From: Gilvimarinus polysaccharolyticus | GTDB lineage: Bacteria; Pseudomonadota; Gammaproteobacteria; Pseudomonadales; Cellvibrionaceae | Direction: 5' to 3' | NCBI RefSeq assembly: GCF_001187555.1 | Contig: NZ_LFIJ01000001.1 | Coordinates: forward strand, 176,307-240,306 | DNA length: 64,000 nt | In this document: positions 1 through 9,869 of the stretch, in pieces | Layout: each line of letters begins with the position of its first letter | How positions within the stretch are numbered: position 1 is the first letter of the stretch | The notes under the pieces: generated by a model | Seen by the model: the letters and a program-made list of their open reading frames with translations, nothing else | What the model was told of the DNA's origin: nothing | The model's database searches: none | Program-made: the position numbers and the translations under genes

Positions 1-375
1 TAACGCCGCGATCATGCCGGCGGCAAGCCACAAACCGAATAAGCGCCATGCGGCAACGGCGGACTCACCGCCCAAGTGCAGAAAAAATTCGGCATTAAAG
101 CCTGCGCCGCTGAACTGGATCAGACCGAGATAGGCTAGGCGAGTGAGTAGGGCTGCGCTAAGTACAGTGAGGGTGATGATGTTGCCGATATGACGTGGTA
201 AAGCGCGCAGCCCATAAAGTAGCAAGGTAATACCGCCGGCGCCCATGCTAATACTGAGCGTGCTATAAACATTTAGCTGTTGCATTAGCGCCGCGGCGTA
301 AAGTATTGGTGTGGCAATCAGGCTGGTAAGTAGAAGCAATAAGAAAAAGCGCTTTTGGCTGCTGGGGCTGGGCAT
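1..375 (-). CDS. Integral membrane protein, N-terminal part (runs off the window)
   Basis: The minus strand is open from an ATG at 373-375 to the window edge, giving 125 residues without a stop. They start MPSPSSQKRFFLLLLL and contain about three hydrophobic helices (residues about 8-30, 40-55 and 65-90) followed by a stretch reading FSGAGFNAEFFLHL. That stretch resembles the entry segment of LtaS/sulfatase-type membrane phosphotransferases, but the catalytic domain would lie outside the window, so the family is only a guess. It is transcribed divergently from carA across a 600-nt gap. Confidence 0.6.
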   Translation of the reverse strand, partial: MPSPSSQKRFFLLLLLTSLIATPILYAAALMQQLNVYSTLSISMGAGGITLLLYGLRALPRHIGNIITLTVLSAALLTRLAYLGLIQFSGAGFNAEFFLHLGGESAVAAWRLFGLWLAAGMIAAL

Positions 376-733
376 AGAGTGGCGCCTAATGTACGAGAGC
401 TAAGAAAGTAATGTTGATATGGGCGCCATTTTTTAGGCGTGTCATCACAATGAAATAAAGTGGCGAATGATAGCATAATGGCCGGCACTGAGATGTGCCG
501 AGGTTAACTCTCGGCTCAAAGAGTAGTGATAATTTTTGACTGCGACTACTGTGGCGCGCAACTCAACCAGAGGAAGGGGATTTGCCTGAGTGTGTTGTTC
601 CGTCGGGCCTAATGCGTATTTATCTTGCGCCACTTTTGGGGATGTGCGCCCTTAGTTTTAGGTGGTGCCTGGAGGTAGGTAGTATGACTTGGGCGGATTA
701 TGCCTTTGGGCGGGTGATCTCATTGATTTAGCA

Positions 734-763
734 TTGGACAATTTGCCGTATTTCGCCTAAAAT
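734..763 (+). promoter_or_regulatory. Candidate sigma70 promoter for carAB-greA
   Basis: TTGGAC at 734-739 and TAAAAT at 758-763 are 18 nt apart, a fair match to the sigma70 consensus. Transcription would start near 770 and give a leader of about 200 nt that contains the hairpin at 823-860. This is by eye only; other promoters are possible. Confidence 0.3.
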
Positions 764-822
764 TTGCCCTCAGATTGGCTGTAACTTAAGCCGCGCCAGT
801 GGTCGTCAGAATACTGAACGAT

Positions 823-860
823 AAGCGAGATGGAGCTACTTTGCTTTGTCTCGCTTTTTT
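823..860 (+). terminator. Intrinsic terminator or attenuator in the carA leader
   Basis: AAGCGAGA (823-830) pairs perfectly with TCTCGCTT (849-856), and the T run continues to 860. It lies 115 nt upstream of carA in the same orientation, with no gene before it to terminate. An attenuation role for carAB therefore seems likelier than simple termination. No pyrimidine- or arginine-sensing element was identified. Confidence 0.5.
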
Positions 861-975
861 GCAACATACGACCGGGCTTTTACTTCCGAGCAAATATATC
901 TTAATCAGCGACGCACCTCGGTTTGTGTGGTCGTTTCGCTCGGCATGAAGAAAGTAAATTTTTGAGGAGGTTGAC

Positions 976-2121
976 TTGATAACTGGGGCTCAGAGACCCG
1001 CACTACTGGTGCTTGAGGACGGCAGTGTCTTTCGCGGTACAGCTATTGGTGCCGACGGTCTGTCGGTGGGTGAGGTGGTGTTTAACACTTCTATGACGGG
1101 TTATCAGGAGATTCTTACAGATCCCTCGTACGCGCGTCAGATTGTCACTTTAACGTACCCTCATATAGGCAACACAGGTACTAACGAGGAAGACGAAGAG
1201 AGCGCGACCATTTGGTCAGCGGGCTTAGTGGTGCGCGACTTACCGCGGCTATCAAGCAACTTCCGTCAAACTCAAAGCCTTGGTGATTACCTTACTCAAA
1301 AAGGCGTTGTTGGTATTGCTGATATCGATACTCGCCGCTTGACACGCTTGCTGCGCGATAAAGGTGCGCAAAATGGCTGTATCGTGGCTGGCGAAATCGA
1401 CGAGGCGACAGCTCTTGAGGCGGCCAAAGCCTTCCCTGGTATTAAAGGCATGGATCTGGCCAAAGTGGTCAGCTGCGCAGCTCCTTATAAGTGGACTGAA
1501 GGCAGTTGGACGCTGGGTGCTGGTCACTCGGCTATCGTTGAAACCAGCTTTAAAGTAGTGGCTTACGATTACGGCGTAAAGCGCAATATTCTACGCATGT
1601 TGGCTGATCGCGGTTGTGATATTACCGTTGTACCGGCTACTACCCCGGCGGCCGAAGTGCTGGCGATGAATCCCGATGGCATATTCTTGGCTAATGGCCC
1701 AGGCGATCCTGAACCCTGCGATTACGCCATCGCGGCGATTAAAGAGATTTTAGCCACGGGTATTCCTATTTTTGGTATTTGCCTTGGCCACCAACTACTG
1801 GCGCTGGCCGCTGGTGCTAAAACTCTTAAAATGAAGTTTGGCCATCACGGTGGTAACCACCCAGTACAAGATGTTGCGACAGGCTTGGTAATGATTACCG
1901 CCCAAAACCACGGTTTTGCGGTGGATGAAGCTACTTTGCCGGCCAATGTTAAAACGACTCACAAATCGTTATTCGATGGCTCTTTGCAGGGCATACATCT
2001 GACGGACAAGCCCGCGTTTAGTTTTCAGGGACACCCTGAGGCGAGCCCCGGTCCGCACGATGCCGACGGTTTGTTTGACCACTTTATTGAATTGATTGAG
2101 ACGCACAAAGCGGCCCAGTGA
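976..2121 (+). CDS. carA: Carbamoyl-phosphate synthase small subunit
   Basis: Glutamine amidotransferase subunit of carbamoyl-phosphate synthase. It hydrolyses glutamine and passes ammonia to CarB for arginine and pyrimidine synthesis. The 381 residues match the family length. The N-terminal CPSase domain begins [13 protein letters not shown]. The class I GATase domain has the nucleophile region [11 protein letters not shown] and the His/Glu pair in [11 protein letters not shown] near the C-terminus. The start is a TTG at 976, preceded by GAGGAGG (964-970); no ATG fits as well. It is the first gene of carA-carB-greA, 34 nt before carB. Confidence 0.97.
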   Translation: MITGAQRPALLVLEDGSVFRGTAIGADGLSVGEVVFNTSMTGYQEILTDPSYARQIVTLTYPHIGNTGTNEEDEESATIWSAGLVVRDLPRLSSNFRQTQSLGDYLTQKGVVGIADIDTRRLTRLLRDKGAQNGCIVAGEIDEATALEAAKAFPGIKGMDLAKVVSCAAPYKWTEGSWTLGAGHSAIVETSFKVVAYDYGVKRNILRMLADRGCDITVVPATTPAAEVLAMNPDGIFLANGPGDPEPCDYAIAAIKEILATGIPIFGICLGHQLLALAAGAKTLKMKFGHHGGNHPVQDVATGLVMITAQNHGFAVDEATLPANVKTTHKSLFDGSLQGIHLTDKPAFSFQGHPEASPGPHDADGLFDHFIELIETHKAAQ

Positions 2122-2155
2122 TCCCTCGGGATCGGCAACAGATTTTGGAGCGAAA

Positions 2156-5100
2156 ATGCCAAAGCGTACCGACATAAGCAGTGTATTGATCCTTGGCGCA
2201 GGCCCGATTGTCATCGGCCAAGCCTGCGAGTTTGACTACTCCGGCGCCCAGGCGTGTAAAGCGCTGCGCGAAGAGGGCTACCGGGTCATTCTGGTGAACT
2301 CGAATCCGGCCACCATTATGACTGACCCGTCTATGGCCGATGCCACTTACATCGAGCCGGTGGAGTGGCAAACCGTTGCTAAAATTATCGAAAAAGAGCG
2401 CCCAGATGTGGTGCTGCCTACTATGGGCGGTCAAACAGCGCTTAACTGCGCGTTGGACTTAGCCAAGCATGGTGTATTAAAAAAATTCGGTGTAGAGCTG
2501 ATTGGCGCTAACGAAGACGCCATTAATATGGCCGAAGACCGCAACCTGTTTGATCAGGCAATGAAGCGCATTGGTCTTGAGTGCGCCCGCGCCAAAATCG
2601 TCCACTCGATGGACGAGGCCAAAGAAGTCCCGAAAGAGTTTGGTTTTCCTTGCATCATTCGCCCATCTTTTACCATGGGCGGCTCCGGTGGCGGTATTGC
2701 TTACAACTGGGATGAGTTTGAGGAAATTTGTGCCCGCGGCCTAGATTTGTCGCCCACCAATGAGTTGCTGATCGATGAATCGCTGCTTGGTTGGAAAGAG
2801 TACGAGATGGAGGTTGTGCGCGACAAAAACGACAACTGCATCATCGTCTGCTCGATTGAAAACTTCGACCCGATGGGTGTGCACACCGGTGACTCGATCA
2901 CCGTGGCCCCGGCGCAAACTCTGACCGACAAAGAATTGCAAATTATGCGTAACGCCTCGCTGGCGGTGCTGCGTGAGATCGGTGTAGAAACTGGGGGTTC
3001 TAATGTGCAGTTTGCCGTGAACCCCGTAGATGGTCGCTTGGTTGTTATCGAAATGAACCCTCGGGTGTCGCGCTCGTCGGCTTTGGCCTCTAAAGCGACG
3101 GGCTTTCCTATTGCCAAAATCGCCGCTAAATTGGCTATTGGTTATACGTTAGACGAGCTGCAAAACGAAATCACAGGCGGCGCCACGCCAGCTTCGTTTG
3201 AGCCCTCTATCGACTATGTAGTCACTAAAATCCCGCGCTTCACCTTTGAGAAGTTTGGCGATGCCGATGCTCGTTTAACCACCCAGATGAAGTCTGTGGG
3301 TGAGGTGATGGCCATTGGTCGCACTTTCCAAGAGTCACTGCAAAAAGCTTTGCGCGGGTTAGAGGTTGGTTCTGCTGGGTTTGAGTCGAAGTTGGACTTG
3401 TCCGCCGAAGAGACCCCTTCGCGGCTGCGCCGCGAGCTGACTACGCCAGGTGCCGATCGTATTTGGTATGTGGGCGATGCGTTTCGTTCGGGAATGTCTG
3501 TAGACGAAGTGTTTGATGCCTCAAAAATTGATCGTTGGTTCTTAGAGCAGATCCGCGAGCTGATTGAGTTGGAGCAAAAAGTACGCGCAGCTAAGTTGGC
3601 TGACTTAACCGCCGATGACATGCGTTTGTTAAAGCGCAAAGGTTTTTCTGATAAGCGTTTGGCTTTATTGCTGGGTGTTAAAGAGGCCAAAGTGCGCGCT
3701 GCTCGTCACGCCGAAGGTATTCGTCCGGTGTATAAGCGGGTTGACACCTGTGCGGCGGAATTCTCTACGTCGACAGCTTACATGTACTCAAGCTATGACG
3801 AAGAGTGCGAGTCTAACCCATCGAATAAGCCTAAAATTTTAGTGCTGGGTGGCGGCCCCAACCGTATTGGGCAAGGCATCGAGTTTGATTACTGCTGTGT
3901 CCATGCGGCGCTTGCGATGTGTGAAGACGGTTACGAAGCCATCATGGTCAACTGTAACCCCGAGACCGTTTCAACCGATTACGACACATCGGATCGCTTG
4001 TATTTTGAGCCGGTAACACTAGAGGATGTGTTAGAGATTGTTCACAAAGAGCAGCCCAAAGGCGTGATTGTGCAGTTTGGTGGTCAAACGCCGCTTAAGC
4101 TTGCCCGTGCCCTCGAAGCCGAAGGCGTACCCATCATTGGTACCAGTCCCGATGCTATCGATCGCGCCGAAGACCGTGAGCGTTTTCAGCAACTGATCGA
4201 GAATTTAGGTTTGTTGCAGCCGCCGAATGCGATTGTGCGTTCGCTTGAAGAGGCGTTGATCAGTGCCGAGAAAGTCGGCTACCCGCTGGTGGTGCGTCCG
4301 TCTTATGTGCTTGGCGGCCGAGCGATGGAAATTGTTTATAAAGAAGAAGAGTTGCGTACTTACATGCACTCGGCGGTTAAGGTCTCGGAAGACTCACCGG
4401 TGTTACTCGATCGCTTTTTAAGTGCTGCCATTGAGGTTGATATTGATGCAGTCTCCGATGGCCAGCAGGTCGTGATCGGTGGTTTTATGCAGCACATCGA
4501 GCAATGCGGCGTTCACTCTGGTGATTCGGCTTGTTCATTGCCGCCATACTCGCTACCTGCAGATGTACAAAATGAGATGCGCGAGCAAGTTAAAGCTATG
4601 GCGGTTGAGTTAGGTGTGGTGGGCTTGATGAACACTCAGCTGGCTTACCAAGACGGCAAAATTTACGTGATTGAGGTGAATCCTCGCGCATCGCGTACGG
4701 TGCCTTATGTATCTAAGTGCATCGGTGTGTCTTTGGCCAAAATTGCGGCGCGTTGCCAGGCGGGTATTAGCTTGGCGGAGCAAGGCTTTACCAAAGAAAT
4801 TGTGCCTGAATACTTCCATGTAAAAGAAGCCGTGTTTCCGTTTAATAAGTTTCCGGCGGTAGATCCTATCTTGGGGCCCGAGATGAAATCTACCGGTGAG
4901 GTGATGGGTGTTGGTGCAACGTTTGGCGAGGCTTTTGCCAAAAGCCAATTAGGTGCCGGCAGTAAATTACCAGAGGGTGGGCGTGTGTTTATCAGTGTCC
5001 GTGACGTCGATAAAAGCGGCGTTGTAGCGGTTGCCAAAGATCTTAAAATGCTGGGCTTTTTACTGGTGGCAACGCGCGGTACCGCGAAAGTGTTGAGCGC

Positions 5101-5377
5101 GGCAGGGCTTGAGGTTGATGTGGTTAATAAGGTGGTTGAAGGGCGTCCGCACATCGTTGATATGATTAAAAATGATGAAATCACCATGATTATTAACACC
5201 ACTGAAGGTCGTCAAACGACACGGGATTCGGCATCTATACGCCGCAGTGCCGAAGCGCGTCGGGTATATTACACCACCACGCTGGCCGGTGGCGAAGCGG
5301 TAGCTATGGCACTGCGTTCGGGCGGTGAGATTCAGGTTCGGCGCTTACAAGACCTTCACAAGGAAGCTGCACAATGA
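2156..5377 (+). CDS. carB: Carbamoyl-phosphate synthase large subunit
   Basis: Makes carbamoyl phosphate from bicarbonate, ammonia and two ATP. The 1073 residues equal the E. coli CarB length. Two ATP-grasp synthetase halves are visible: the first opens with [20 protein letters not shown], the second near residue 560 with [17 protein letters not shown]. An oligomerisation segment lies between them and an MGS-like allosteric domain at the end. I chose the ATG at 2156 because GGAG lies just upstream and the product starts [13 protein letters not shown] like its homologues; an in-frame upstream start at 2096 overlaps carA and adds non-conserved residues. Its stop overlaps the greA start (ATGA). 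Confidence 0.98.
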   Translation: MPKRTDISSVLILGAGPIVIGQACEFDYSGAQACKALREEGYRVILVNSNPATIMTDPSMADATYIEPVEWQTVAKIIEKERPDVVLPTMGGQTALNCALDLAKHGVLKKFGVELIGANEDAINMAEDRNLFDQAMKRIGLECARAKIVHSMDEAKEVPKEFGFPCIIRPSFTMGGSGGGIAYNWDEFEEICARGLDLSPTNELLIDESLLGWKEYEMEVVRDKNDNCIIVCSIENFDPMGVHTGDSITVAPAQTLTDKELQIMRNASLAVLREIGVETGGSNVQFAVNPVDGRLVVIEMNPRVSRSSALASKATGFPIAKIAAKLAIGYTLDELQNEITGGATPASFEPSIDYVVTKIPRFTFEKFGDADARLTTQMKSVGEVMAIGRTFQESLQKALRGLEVGSAGFESKLDLSAEETPSRLRRELTTPGADRIWYVGDAFRSGMSVDEVFDASKIDRWFLEQIRELIELEQKVRAAKLADLTADDMRLLKRKGFSDKRLALLLGVKEAKVRAARHAEGIRPVYKRVDTCAAEFSTSTAYMYSSYDEECESNPSNKPKILVLGGGPNRIGQGIEFDYCCVHAALAMCEDGYEAIMVNCNPETVSTDYDTSDRLYFEPVTLEDVLEIVHKEQPKGVIVQFGGQTPLKLARALEAEGVPIIGTSPDAIDRAEDRERFQQLIENLGLLQPPNAIVRSLEEALISAEKVGYPLVVRPSYVLGGRAMEIVYKEEELRTYMHSAVKVSEDSPVLLDRFLSAAIEVDIDAVSDGQQVVIGGFMQHIEQCGVHSGDSACSLPPYSLPADVQNEMREQVKAMAVELGVVGLMNTQLAYQDGKIYVIEVNPRASRTVPYVSKCIGVSLAKIAARCQAGISLAEQGFTKEIVPEYFHVKEAVFPFNKFPAVDPILGPEMKSTGEVMGVGATFGEAFAKSQLGAGSKLPEGGRVFISVRDVDKSGVVAVAKDLKMLGFLLVATRGTAKVLSAAGLEVDVVNKVVEGRPHIVDMIKNDEITMIINTTEGRQTTRDSASIRRSAEARRVYYTTTLAGGEAVAMALRSGGEIQVRRLQDLHKEAAQ

Positions 5378-5850
5378 AAAAAGTACCTATGACGGTCGAG
5401 GGCGATAAGGCTTTGCGTGCAGAGCTTGAAGAGCTTAAAAAAGTTCAGCGGCCACGTATCATTCAAGATATTGCCGATGCCCGTGAGCACGGCGACCTAA
5501 AAGAGAATGCTGAGTACCACGCTGCGCGCGAGCAACAGAGCTTTTGTGAGGGACGGATTCAGGAAATTGAAGGCAAGTTGGCCGACTCTCAAGTAATTGA
5601 CGTTAAGTCTATACCGGCTACTGGCAAGGTGATTTTTGGTACAACAGTTACTATTATTAATGTCGAGACTGAAGAGCAAAAAACCTATCGCATTGTCGGC
5701 GACGATGAGGCGGACGTGAAGCTTAACAAGATCTCGATCAGCTCGCCGATTGCCCGTGCGTTAATCGCCAAAGAGGAAGGTGATGTGGTTGTGGTTAGAA
5801 CCCCAGGTGGCGAAGTCGAATACGAAATCGACAAGGTTGAGCACTTATAA
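5374..5850 (+). CDS. greA: Transcription elongation factor GreA
   Basis: GreA binds the RNA polymerase secondary channel and stimulates cleavage of backtracked transcripts. The 158-residue length is standard. The N-terminal coiled coil (about 1-75) includes [20 protein letters not shown] with the conserved acidic tip, followed by the FKBP-like C-terminal domain with the late motif ISSPIARAL. The start overlaps carB by 4 nt (ATGA), so the two are translationally coupled. The carAB-greA order is the one described in Pseudomonas aeruginosa. Transcription ends at the hairpin at 5901-5925. Confidence 0.98.
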   Translation: MKKVPMTVEGDKALRAELEELKKVQRPRIIQDIADAREHGDLKENAEYHAAREQQSFCEGRIQEIEGKLADSQVIDVKSIPATGKVIFGTTVTIINVETEEQKTYRIVGDDEADVKLNKISISSPIARALIAKEEGDVVVVRTPGGEVEYEIDKVEHL

Positions 5851-5900
5851 AGCGACTGGTAAAGGTGGGGCCCACCTTGGCAGTTTTGCTGGGTGGGCAT

Positions 5901-5925
5901 ACAAGATGCGCTGGCCGCATCTTGT
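5901..5925. terminator. Hairpin between convergent greA and yhbY
   Basis: ACAAGATGCG (5901-5910) and CGCATCTTGT (5916-5925) form a perfect 10-bp stem with a CTGGC loop. It sits midway between the convergent ends of greA and yhbY. There is no strong T run on either side, so termination would be weak or bidirectional. A second short GC-rich palindrome (GGTGGGGCCCACC) lies about 35 nt upstream. Confidence 0.55.
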
Positions 5926-5937
5926 AAATCTTTGTTG

Positions 5938-6240
5938 CTAACGCAGCAGGTTTGACAGTTTAGGGTTGGGCTTTTTGGCCGCACGGAACAGCAGCAGCAC
6001 TTTACCGATTTGCTGTATCACTTCAGTTTTTGGCAGTTTACGCACTTCATCAGTCACCTGCTGGCGATCTTCACGCTCAGCTAAAGCCAGTTTCACCTTG
6101 ATTAGCTCATGGTCATCCAGTGCGCGATTCAGCTCCAAAAGAACGCCTTCGCTGAGACCGTTATCGCCAATAGTGACAATCGGTTTTAAATTGTGGCCGA
6201 GCGAGCGAAATTGCTTTTTGCGTTCGGAGTTTGAGGACAT
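5938..6240 (-). CDS. yhbY: CRM-domain RNA-binding protein YhbY, 50S assembly
   Basis: Small RNA-binding protein that associates with pre-50S ribosomal particles. The product is 100 residues when started at the ATG at 6238-6240 (MSSNSERKKQFRSLGHNLKP), close to the usual 97. The upstream in-frame start at 6285 adds 15 residues without homology. The CRM-type core is seen in PIVTIGDNGLSEGVLLEL and the GKxxLLFR-like end (GKVLLLFRAAKKP). It is divergent from ftsH, with the rlmE remnant between them, which is the ancestral yhbY-rlmE-ftsH arrangement. Confidence 0.95.
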   Translation of the reverse strand: MSSNSERKKQFRSLGHNLKPIVTIGDNGLSEGVLLELNRALDDHELIKVKLALAEREDRQQVTDEVRKLPKTEVIQQIGKVLLLFRAAKKPNPKLSNLLR

Positions 6241-6863
6241 AGTGTAGGTTACCTTGTGCGAAACGTCGTAGAAACTTGGTGCCACCCATTAGCGGGCGGC
6301 TATTGTACCCTAAATTTAATTTACTAGGGCTAGATCAAAAAGTAGCAAGCGCTAACTTTAAGTGTATTTTACGGCTCAGTGATTAGGTTGCTTGGACAGA
6401 ATCACTACCAGTAGTGCATTTGTTGGTCTTGTAATTTCTGATATGGCCCCCAGTATTGATGGTATGGCTGCGTATAAACTGGAATGTGCCGTCAAAGCAG
6501 CTCATCAGTATACGGCATCGAACTTTATCGAGTGTTTTGTCGCTCGTCTCAGAGTTGCAATAGCGTTTAGTGTTAAGGTTTTGGCTCGCCAAGGTGCGGG
6601 CCATTTTTGCTAAGGCGCCCATGCAAGTTTGGGCCTCGCTACGGTGGGCTGTTTAGTGCGATAAAGGCTTTTAATACTGAATCTCGGATGCCGAATGGGG
6701 TATCCTGTTCAGTCAAAGTGCTAATTACGGCCTATGTGAAACCTACAGGGCTATACTGTGAACCTAAGATCATTATTTGAGTTATCTGGTGTGTTTATTT
6801 TAAGCAGATGACCATACAGCGGCGTTAAGCGCCCGACTTGATGTAAATTGAGGGTTATATACC
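6241..6863. other. Divergent yhbY/ftsH gap containing an rlmE relic
   Basis: About 620 nt lie between yhbY and ftsH. The only recognisable content is the degraded rlmE segment described separately at 6392-6613. The remaining 250 nt before ftsH presumably contain the ftsH promoter, but no convincing -35/-10 pair or sigma32 site was found by eye. In most gammaproteobacteria an intact rlmE fills this gap. Confidence 0.5.
6392..6613 (+). pseudogene. rlmE: Degenerate remnant of rlmE (23S rRNA U2552 methyltransferase)
   Basis: A 73-codon frame lies where rlmE is expected (between yhbY and ftsH) and on the expected strand. It reads FVGLVISDMAPSIDGMAA and, 45 residues after the SDMAP aspartate, FSVKVLARQGAG. 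Intact RlmE has VVMSDMAPNMSG and, 40 residues later, FVVKVFQGEGF; the Asp and Lys are catalytic. The N-terminal SAM-binding part (DLGAAPGGW) is absent, and so is the C-terminal RSREVY segment. I therefore read it as a decayed internal fragment. The family match is from memory and needs a search. Confidence 0.65.
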
Positions 6864-8807
6864 TTGAACGATATGACGAAAAATTTGATTTTATGGCTGA
6901 TCATCGCCGCTGTCCTGTTTAGTGTGTTTCAGGGTTTTCAGCAGCCCTCGCAAAGCGAGCCGATGAGCTATTCCGAATTTGCCACAGCGGTTGAAGATGA
7001 TCGTGTGCGTGAGGTTATCATCCAAGAGTCAGATATTCGTGGTGTGATGACGGATAATAAGGCTTTTAAAACCAAGTTGCCGTCGATACCCGATGCCGGT
7101 TTGATGACCGAGCTACGTGATAAAAACGTTAAAATCACCGCTCTTGCGCCAGAAAAACCCGGTTTGTTGTATCAGTTGCTGATTGCCAGCTTCCCCATTT
7201 TAATTATTATCGCCGTATTTTTGTTTTTTATGCGCCAAATGCAAGGTGGTGGTGCCGGCGGCAAAGGCGGCCCGATGAGCTTTGGTAAATCTAAGGCGCG
7301 TTTGTTGGGTGAAGATCAGATCAAAACCACCTTTGCCGACGTGGCAGGGGTAGATGAAGCTAAAGAAGAAGTGCAAGAGTTGGTCGAGTACCTGCGTGAC
7401 CCTAGCAAGTTCCAGCGCTTGGGTGGCCGTATTCCCCGTGGTGTATTAATGGCTGGGCCTCCGGGAACGGGTAAAACCCTATTGGCAAAAGCTATTGCCG
7501 GCGAAGCTAAGGTGCCTTTCTTTTCCATCTCGGGTTCTGATTTTGTCGAAATGTTTGTCGGTGTAGGTGCTTCGCGTGTACGCGACATGTTTGAGCAGGC
7601 CAAAAAGCAGGCGCCGTGTATTATTTTTATTGATGAGATCGATGCTGTCGGTCGTCATCGTGGCGGTGGTCACGGCGGAGGTCATGATGAGCGCGAACAA
7701 ACGCTAAACCAACTGTTGGTTGAAATGGATGGTTTTGAAGGCAGCGAAGGCGTTATTGTTATCGCCGCCACTAACCGTCCTGATGTGCTCGATAAAGCAT
7801 TGTTGCGCCCTGGTCGATTTGACCGTCAAGTGGTTGTTGGTTTGCCGGATATTCGCGGTCGTGAACAAGTGCTTAAGGTGCATATGCGCAAAGTACCAAT
7901 CTCTGAATCAGTTGAGGCCTCTGTTATTGCCCGTGGCACACCGGGCTTTTCGGGCGCCGACCTCGCCAACCTAGTTAACGAGGCCGCCTTATTTGCGGCT
8001 CGGGGTAATAAGCGTTTGGTGTCGATGGAGGAGTTTGAAAAGGCACGGGATAAAATCATGATGGGCGCCGAGCGTCGATCTATGGTGATGAGTGAAAAAG
8101 AAAAAGAAAATACCGCGTACCATGAAGCCGGCCACGCGATTGTTGGTCGCTTGGTACCAGAGCACGACCCGATCCATAAAGTGACTATTATCCCCCGTGG
8201 CCGAGCACTGGGTGTCACTCAGTTTTTGCCCGAAGGCGATAAGTACAGTATGAGCCGTCGTGCGATTGAGTCGAGTATCTGCACTTTATTTGGTGGTCGT
8301 ATCGCCGAGCAGATGACCCTCGGTGATGACGGTATTACTACGGGTGCTTCCAACGATATTGAGCGAGCCACCGAGCTGTCACGCAATATGGTGACTAAGT
8401 GGGGCTTGTCGCAAAAGTTAGGGCCGCTGCATTATGGTGAAGACGAAGGCATGATGCCGGGTACGGGGCAAATTAATTACTCGGGTGATACTTCTAAGCT
8501 GATTGATCAGGAAGTGCGTCAGATAATTGATACCTGCTATAAGCGCGCCGAGCAATTGTTGCATGACAATCGCGATATTCTCGAGTCGATGAAAGATGCA
8601 CTGATGGAGTACGAAACCATCGATGCTGAACAAGTTGATGATTTAATGGCTCGACGCAAAGTGCGTCCGCCACGTGATTGGCATGACGGTGACTTTAATA
8701 GCCATATGGGGGGTGGCGGCGCGAGCGAAAGTGCAGACGACGCTCCTAAAGGCGCAAGCAAAGAAGATAAAGCTGGCCCCATTGGCGGCCCTGCTGAAGA
8801 TCATTAA
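6864..8807 (+). CDS. ftsH: ATP-dependent zinc metalloprotease FtsH
   Basis: Membrane-anchored AAA+ protease that degrades misfolded membrane proteins and regulatory proteins. The 647 residues fit the family. Two membrane helices (about 8-25 and 103-123) bracket a periplasmic domain. The AAA module has Walker A GPPGTGKT, Walker B IIFIDEID and the second-region-of-homology RPGRFDRQ. The protease domain has HEAGH. The TTG at 6864 lies 9 nt after GAGGG (6850-6854); the ATG three codons later is an alternative with poorer spacing. It heads the ftsH-folP-glmM-tpiA-secG run. Confidence 0.98.
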   Translation: MNDMTKNLILWLIIAAVLFSVFQGFQQPSQSEPMSYSEFATAVEDDRVREVIIQESDIRGVMTDNKAFKTKLPSIPDAGLMTELRDKNVKITALAPEKPGLLYQLLIASFPILIIIAVFLFFMRQMQGGGAGGKGGPMSFGKSKARLLGEDQIKTTFADVAGVDEAKEEVQELVEYLRDPSKFQRLGGRIPRGVLMAGPPGTGKTLLAKAIAGEAKVPFFSISGSDFVEMFVGVGASRVRDMFEQAKKQAPCIIFIDEIDAVGRHRGGGHGGGHDEREQTLNQLLVEMDGFEGSEGVIVIAATNRPDVLDKALLRPGRFDRQVVVGLPDIRGREQVLKVHMRKVPISESVEASVIARGTPGFSGADLANLVNEAALFAARGNKRLVSMEEFEKARDKIMMGAERRSMVMSEKEKENTAYHEAGHAIVGRLVPEHDPIHKVTIIPRGRALGVTQFLPEGDKYSMSRRAIESSICTLFGGRIAEQMTLGDDGITTGASNDIERATELSRNMVTKWGLSQKLGPLHYGEDEGMMPGTGQINYSGDTSKLIDQEVRQIIDTCYKRAEQLLHDNRDILESMKDALMEYETIDAEQVDDLMARRKVRPPRDWHDGDFNSHMGGGGASESADDAPKGASKEDKAGPIGGPAEDH

Positions 8808-8815
8808 GCTTAATT

Positions 8816-8857
8816 CAGATGCTAACAACCTCATATGCGTGGGGTTGTTAGCATCTG
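8816..8857. terminator. Long perfect hairpin between ftsH and folP
   Basis: CAGATGCTAACAACC (8816-8830) pairs perfectly over 15 bp with GGTTGTTAGCATCTG (8843-8857) around a 12-nt loop. It starts 9 nt after the ftsH stop. The T tail is weak (TTCGTTGTTG), so it may act as a partial terminator or a 3'-end stabiliser that separates ftsH from folP expression. Confidence 0.55.
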
Positions 8858-8961
8858 TTCGTTGTTGCGATCTGTTACATTATGACGGCCGTCGCCGGTA
8901 GATCTATGCGCGACAGCAACTCAGTGTCACACGTTTCCCCGTTGTTTTTCACGGCCTAATA

Positions 8962-9867
8962 ATGATCACAAAACCACCGCTTTCGTCTGTCTCCAGTGTG
9001 CTTCCCCCTATTCAATGCGCCGCTCATCGGTTGGCGTTCGAGCGGCCACAAATTATGGGCGTGCTTAACGCCACCCCGGATTCTTTTTCTGATGGTGGTC
9101 GTTACTTTAGCGGTGCAGGCCTTGATCTTACCTTGGTGCTAAAGCGGGCAAGTCAAATGCTGGCCGAGGGCGCCACTATTATCGATGTTGGCGGTGAATC
9201 TACCCGTCCCGGAGCCACTCCAGTATCTGAGAGCCAAGAGCTTGAGCGCGTTGTGCCAGTTGTTGCGGCGATTACGGGTGAGCTGGGAGCTTTGGTGTCG
9301 GTCGATACCAGTAACCCCACTGTTATGCGTGAGGCAGCATCGGCCGGCGCTGGATTGATTAATGATGTTCGCGCCTTGCGGCGCGAAGGCGCTTTGGCGG
9401 CAGCGGCAGAAACGGGCTTGCCTGTGTGTCTTATGCATATGCGCGGCGAGCCAGACACGATGGCTGGAGCGCAAACCTATGCCGATGTGATGCTTGAAGT
9501 GCATGATTTTTTTACCCGGCGCCTAAGCGACTGTCAGGCCGCCGGAATAGCGCGAGACAAAATAATAGTAGACCCAGGCTTTGGATTTGGGAAATCGCTT
9601 GCGCAAAACCTAACGTTATTACGCAACTTGGCGCAGTTGCAGCGCTATCAACTGCCAATGTTGGTGGGTTTGTCGCGAAAATCTTTGTTGGGCAAGCTGC
9701 TTGGGCGCGATGTCGGTGACCGCTTGCCGGGTTCGCTGGCTTTAGCGCACGAGAGCGTGTTGCGCGGCGCTAATATTATTCGCGTGCACGATGTGGGCGC
9801 CACTGCTGATATGATTAATGTCCATCTAGCCTTACAAGACGGCTGGTTTGAGAACGAGGGTAAATAA
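8962..9867 (+). CDS. folP: Dihydropteroate synthase
   Basis: Condenses 6-hydroxymethyl-7,8-dihydropterin diphosphate with p-aminobenzoate in folate synthesis; this is the sulfonamide target. The 301-residue TIM barrel shows the family signatures [37 protein letters not shown] and the late [13 protein letters not shown]. It is slightly longer than E. coli FolP because of about 30 extra N-terminal residues; the first strand motif begins near residue 32. It lies 2 nt before glmM, so the two are co-transcribed. Confidence 0.97.
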   Translation: MITKPPLSSVSSVLPPIQCAAHRLAFERPQIMGVLNATPDSFSDGGRYFSGAGLDLTLVLKRASQMLAEGATIIDVGGESTRPGATPVSESQELERVVPVVAAITGELGALVSVDTSNPTVMREAASAGAGLINDVRALRREGALAAAAETGLPVCLMHMRGEPDTMAGAQTYADVMLEVHDFFTRRLSDCQAAGIARDKIIVDPGFGFGKSLAQNLTLLRNLAQLQRYQLPMLVGLSRKSLLGKLLGRDVGDRLPGSLALAHESVLRGANIIRVHDVGATADMINVHLALQDGWFENEGK

Positions 9868-9869
9868 CA

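Larger units (their letters stand above)
376..975. other. Intergenic region upstream of carA
   Basis: This 600-nt divergent gap holds no convincing gene. A 15-codon reading frame (684-731, starting MTWADYAF) has a good GGAGG at 671-675, 8 nt before its ATG. It could be a leader peptide, a chance frame, or a relic of a cvpA-like start. A candidate promoter (734-763) and a hairpin with a T run (823-860) lie between it and carA. The arrangement would fit a carAB leader controlled by attenuation. Confidence 0.4.

Noticed and set aside
445-633. 62-codon minus-strand frame upstream of carA
   Set aside because: No ribosome site, no recognisable domain and composition without structure; overlaps the likely regulatory region.
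684-731. 15-codon frame read as the start of cvpA (MTWADY...)
   Set aside because: Only six to seven residues resemble the CvpA start and the frame then stops; too short to call a pseudogene.
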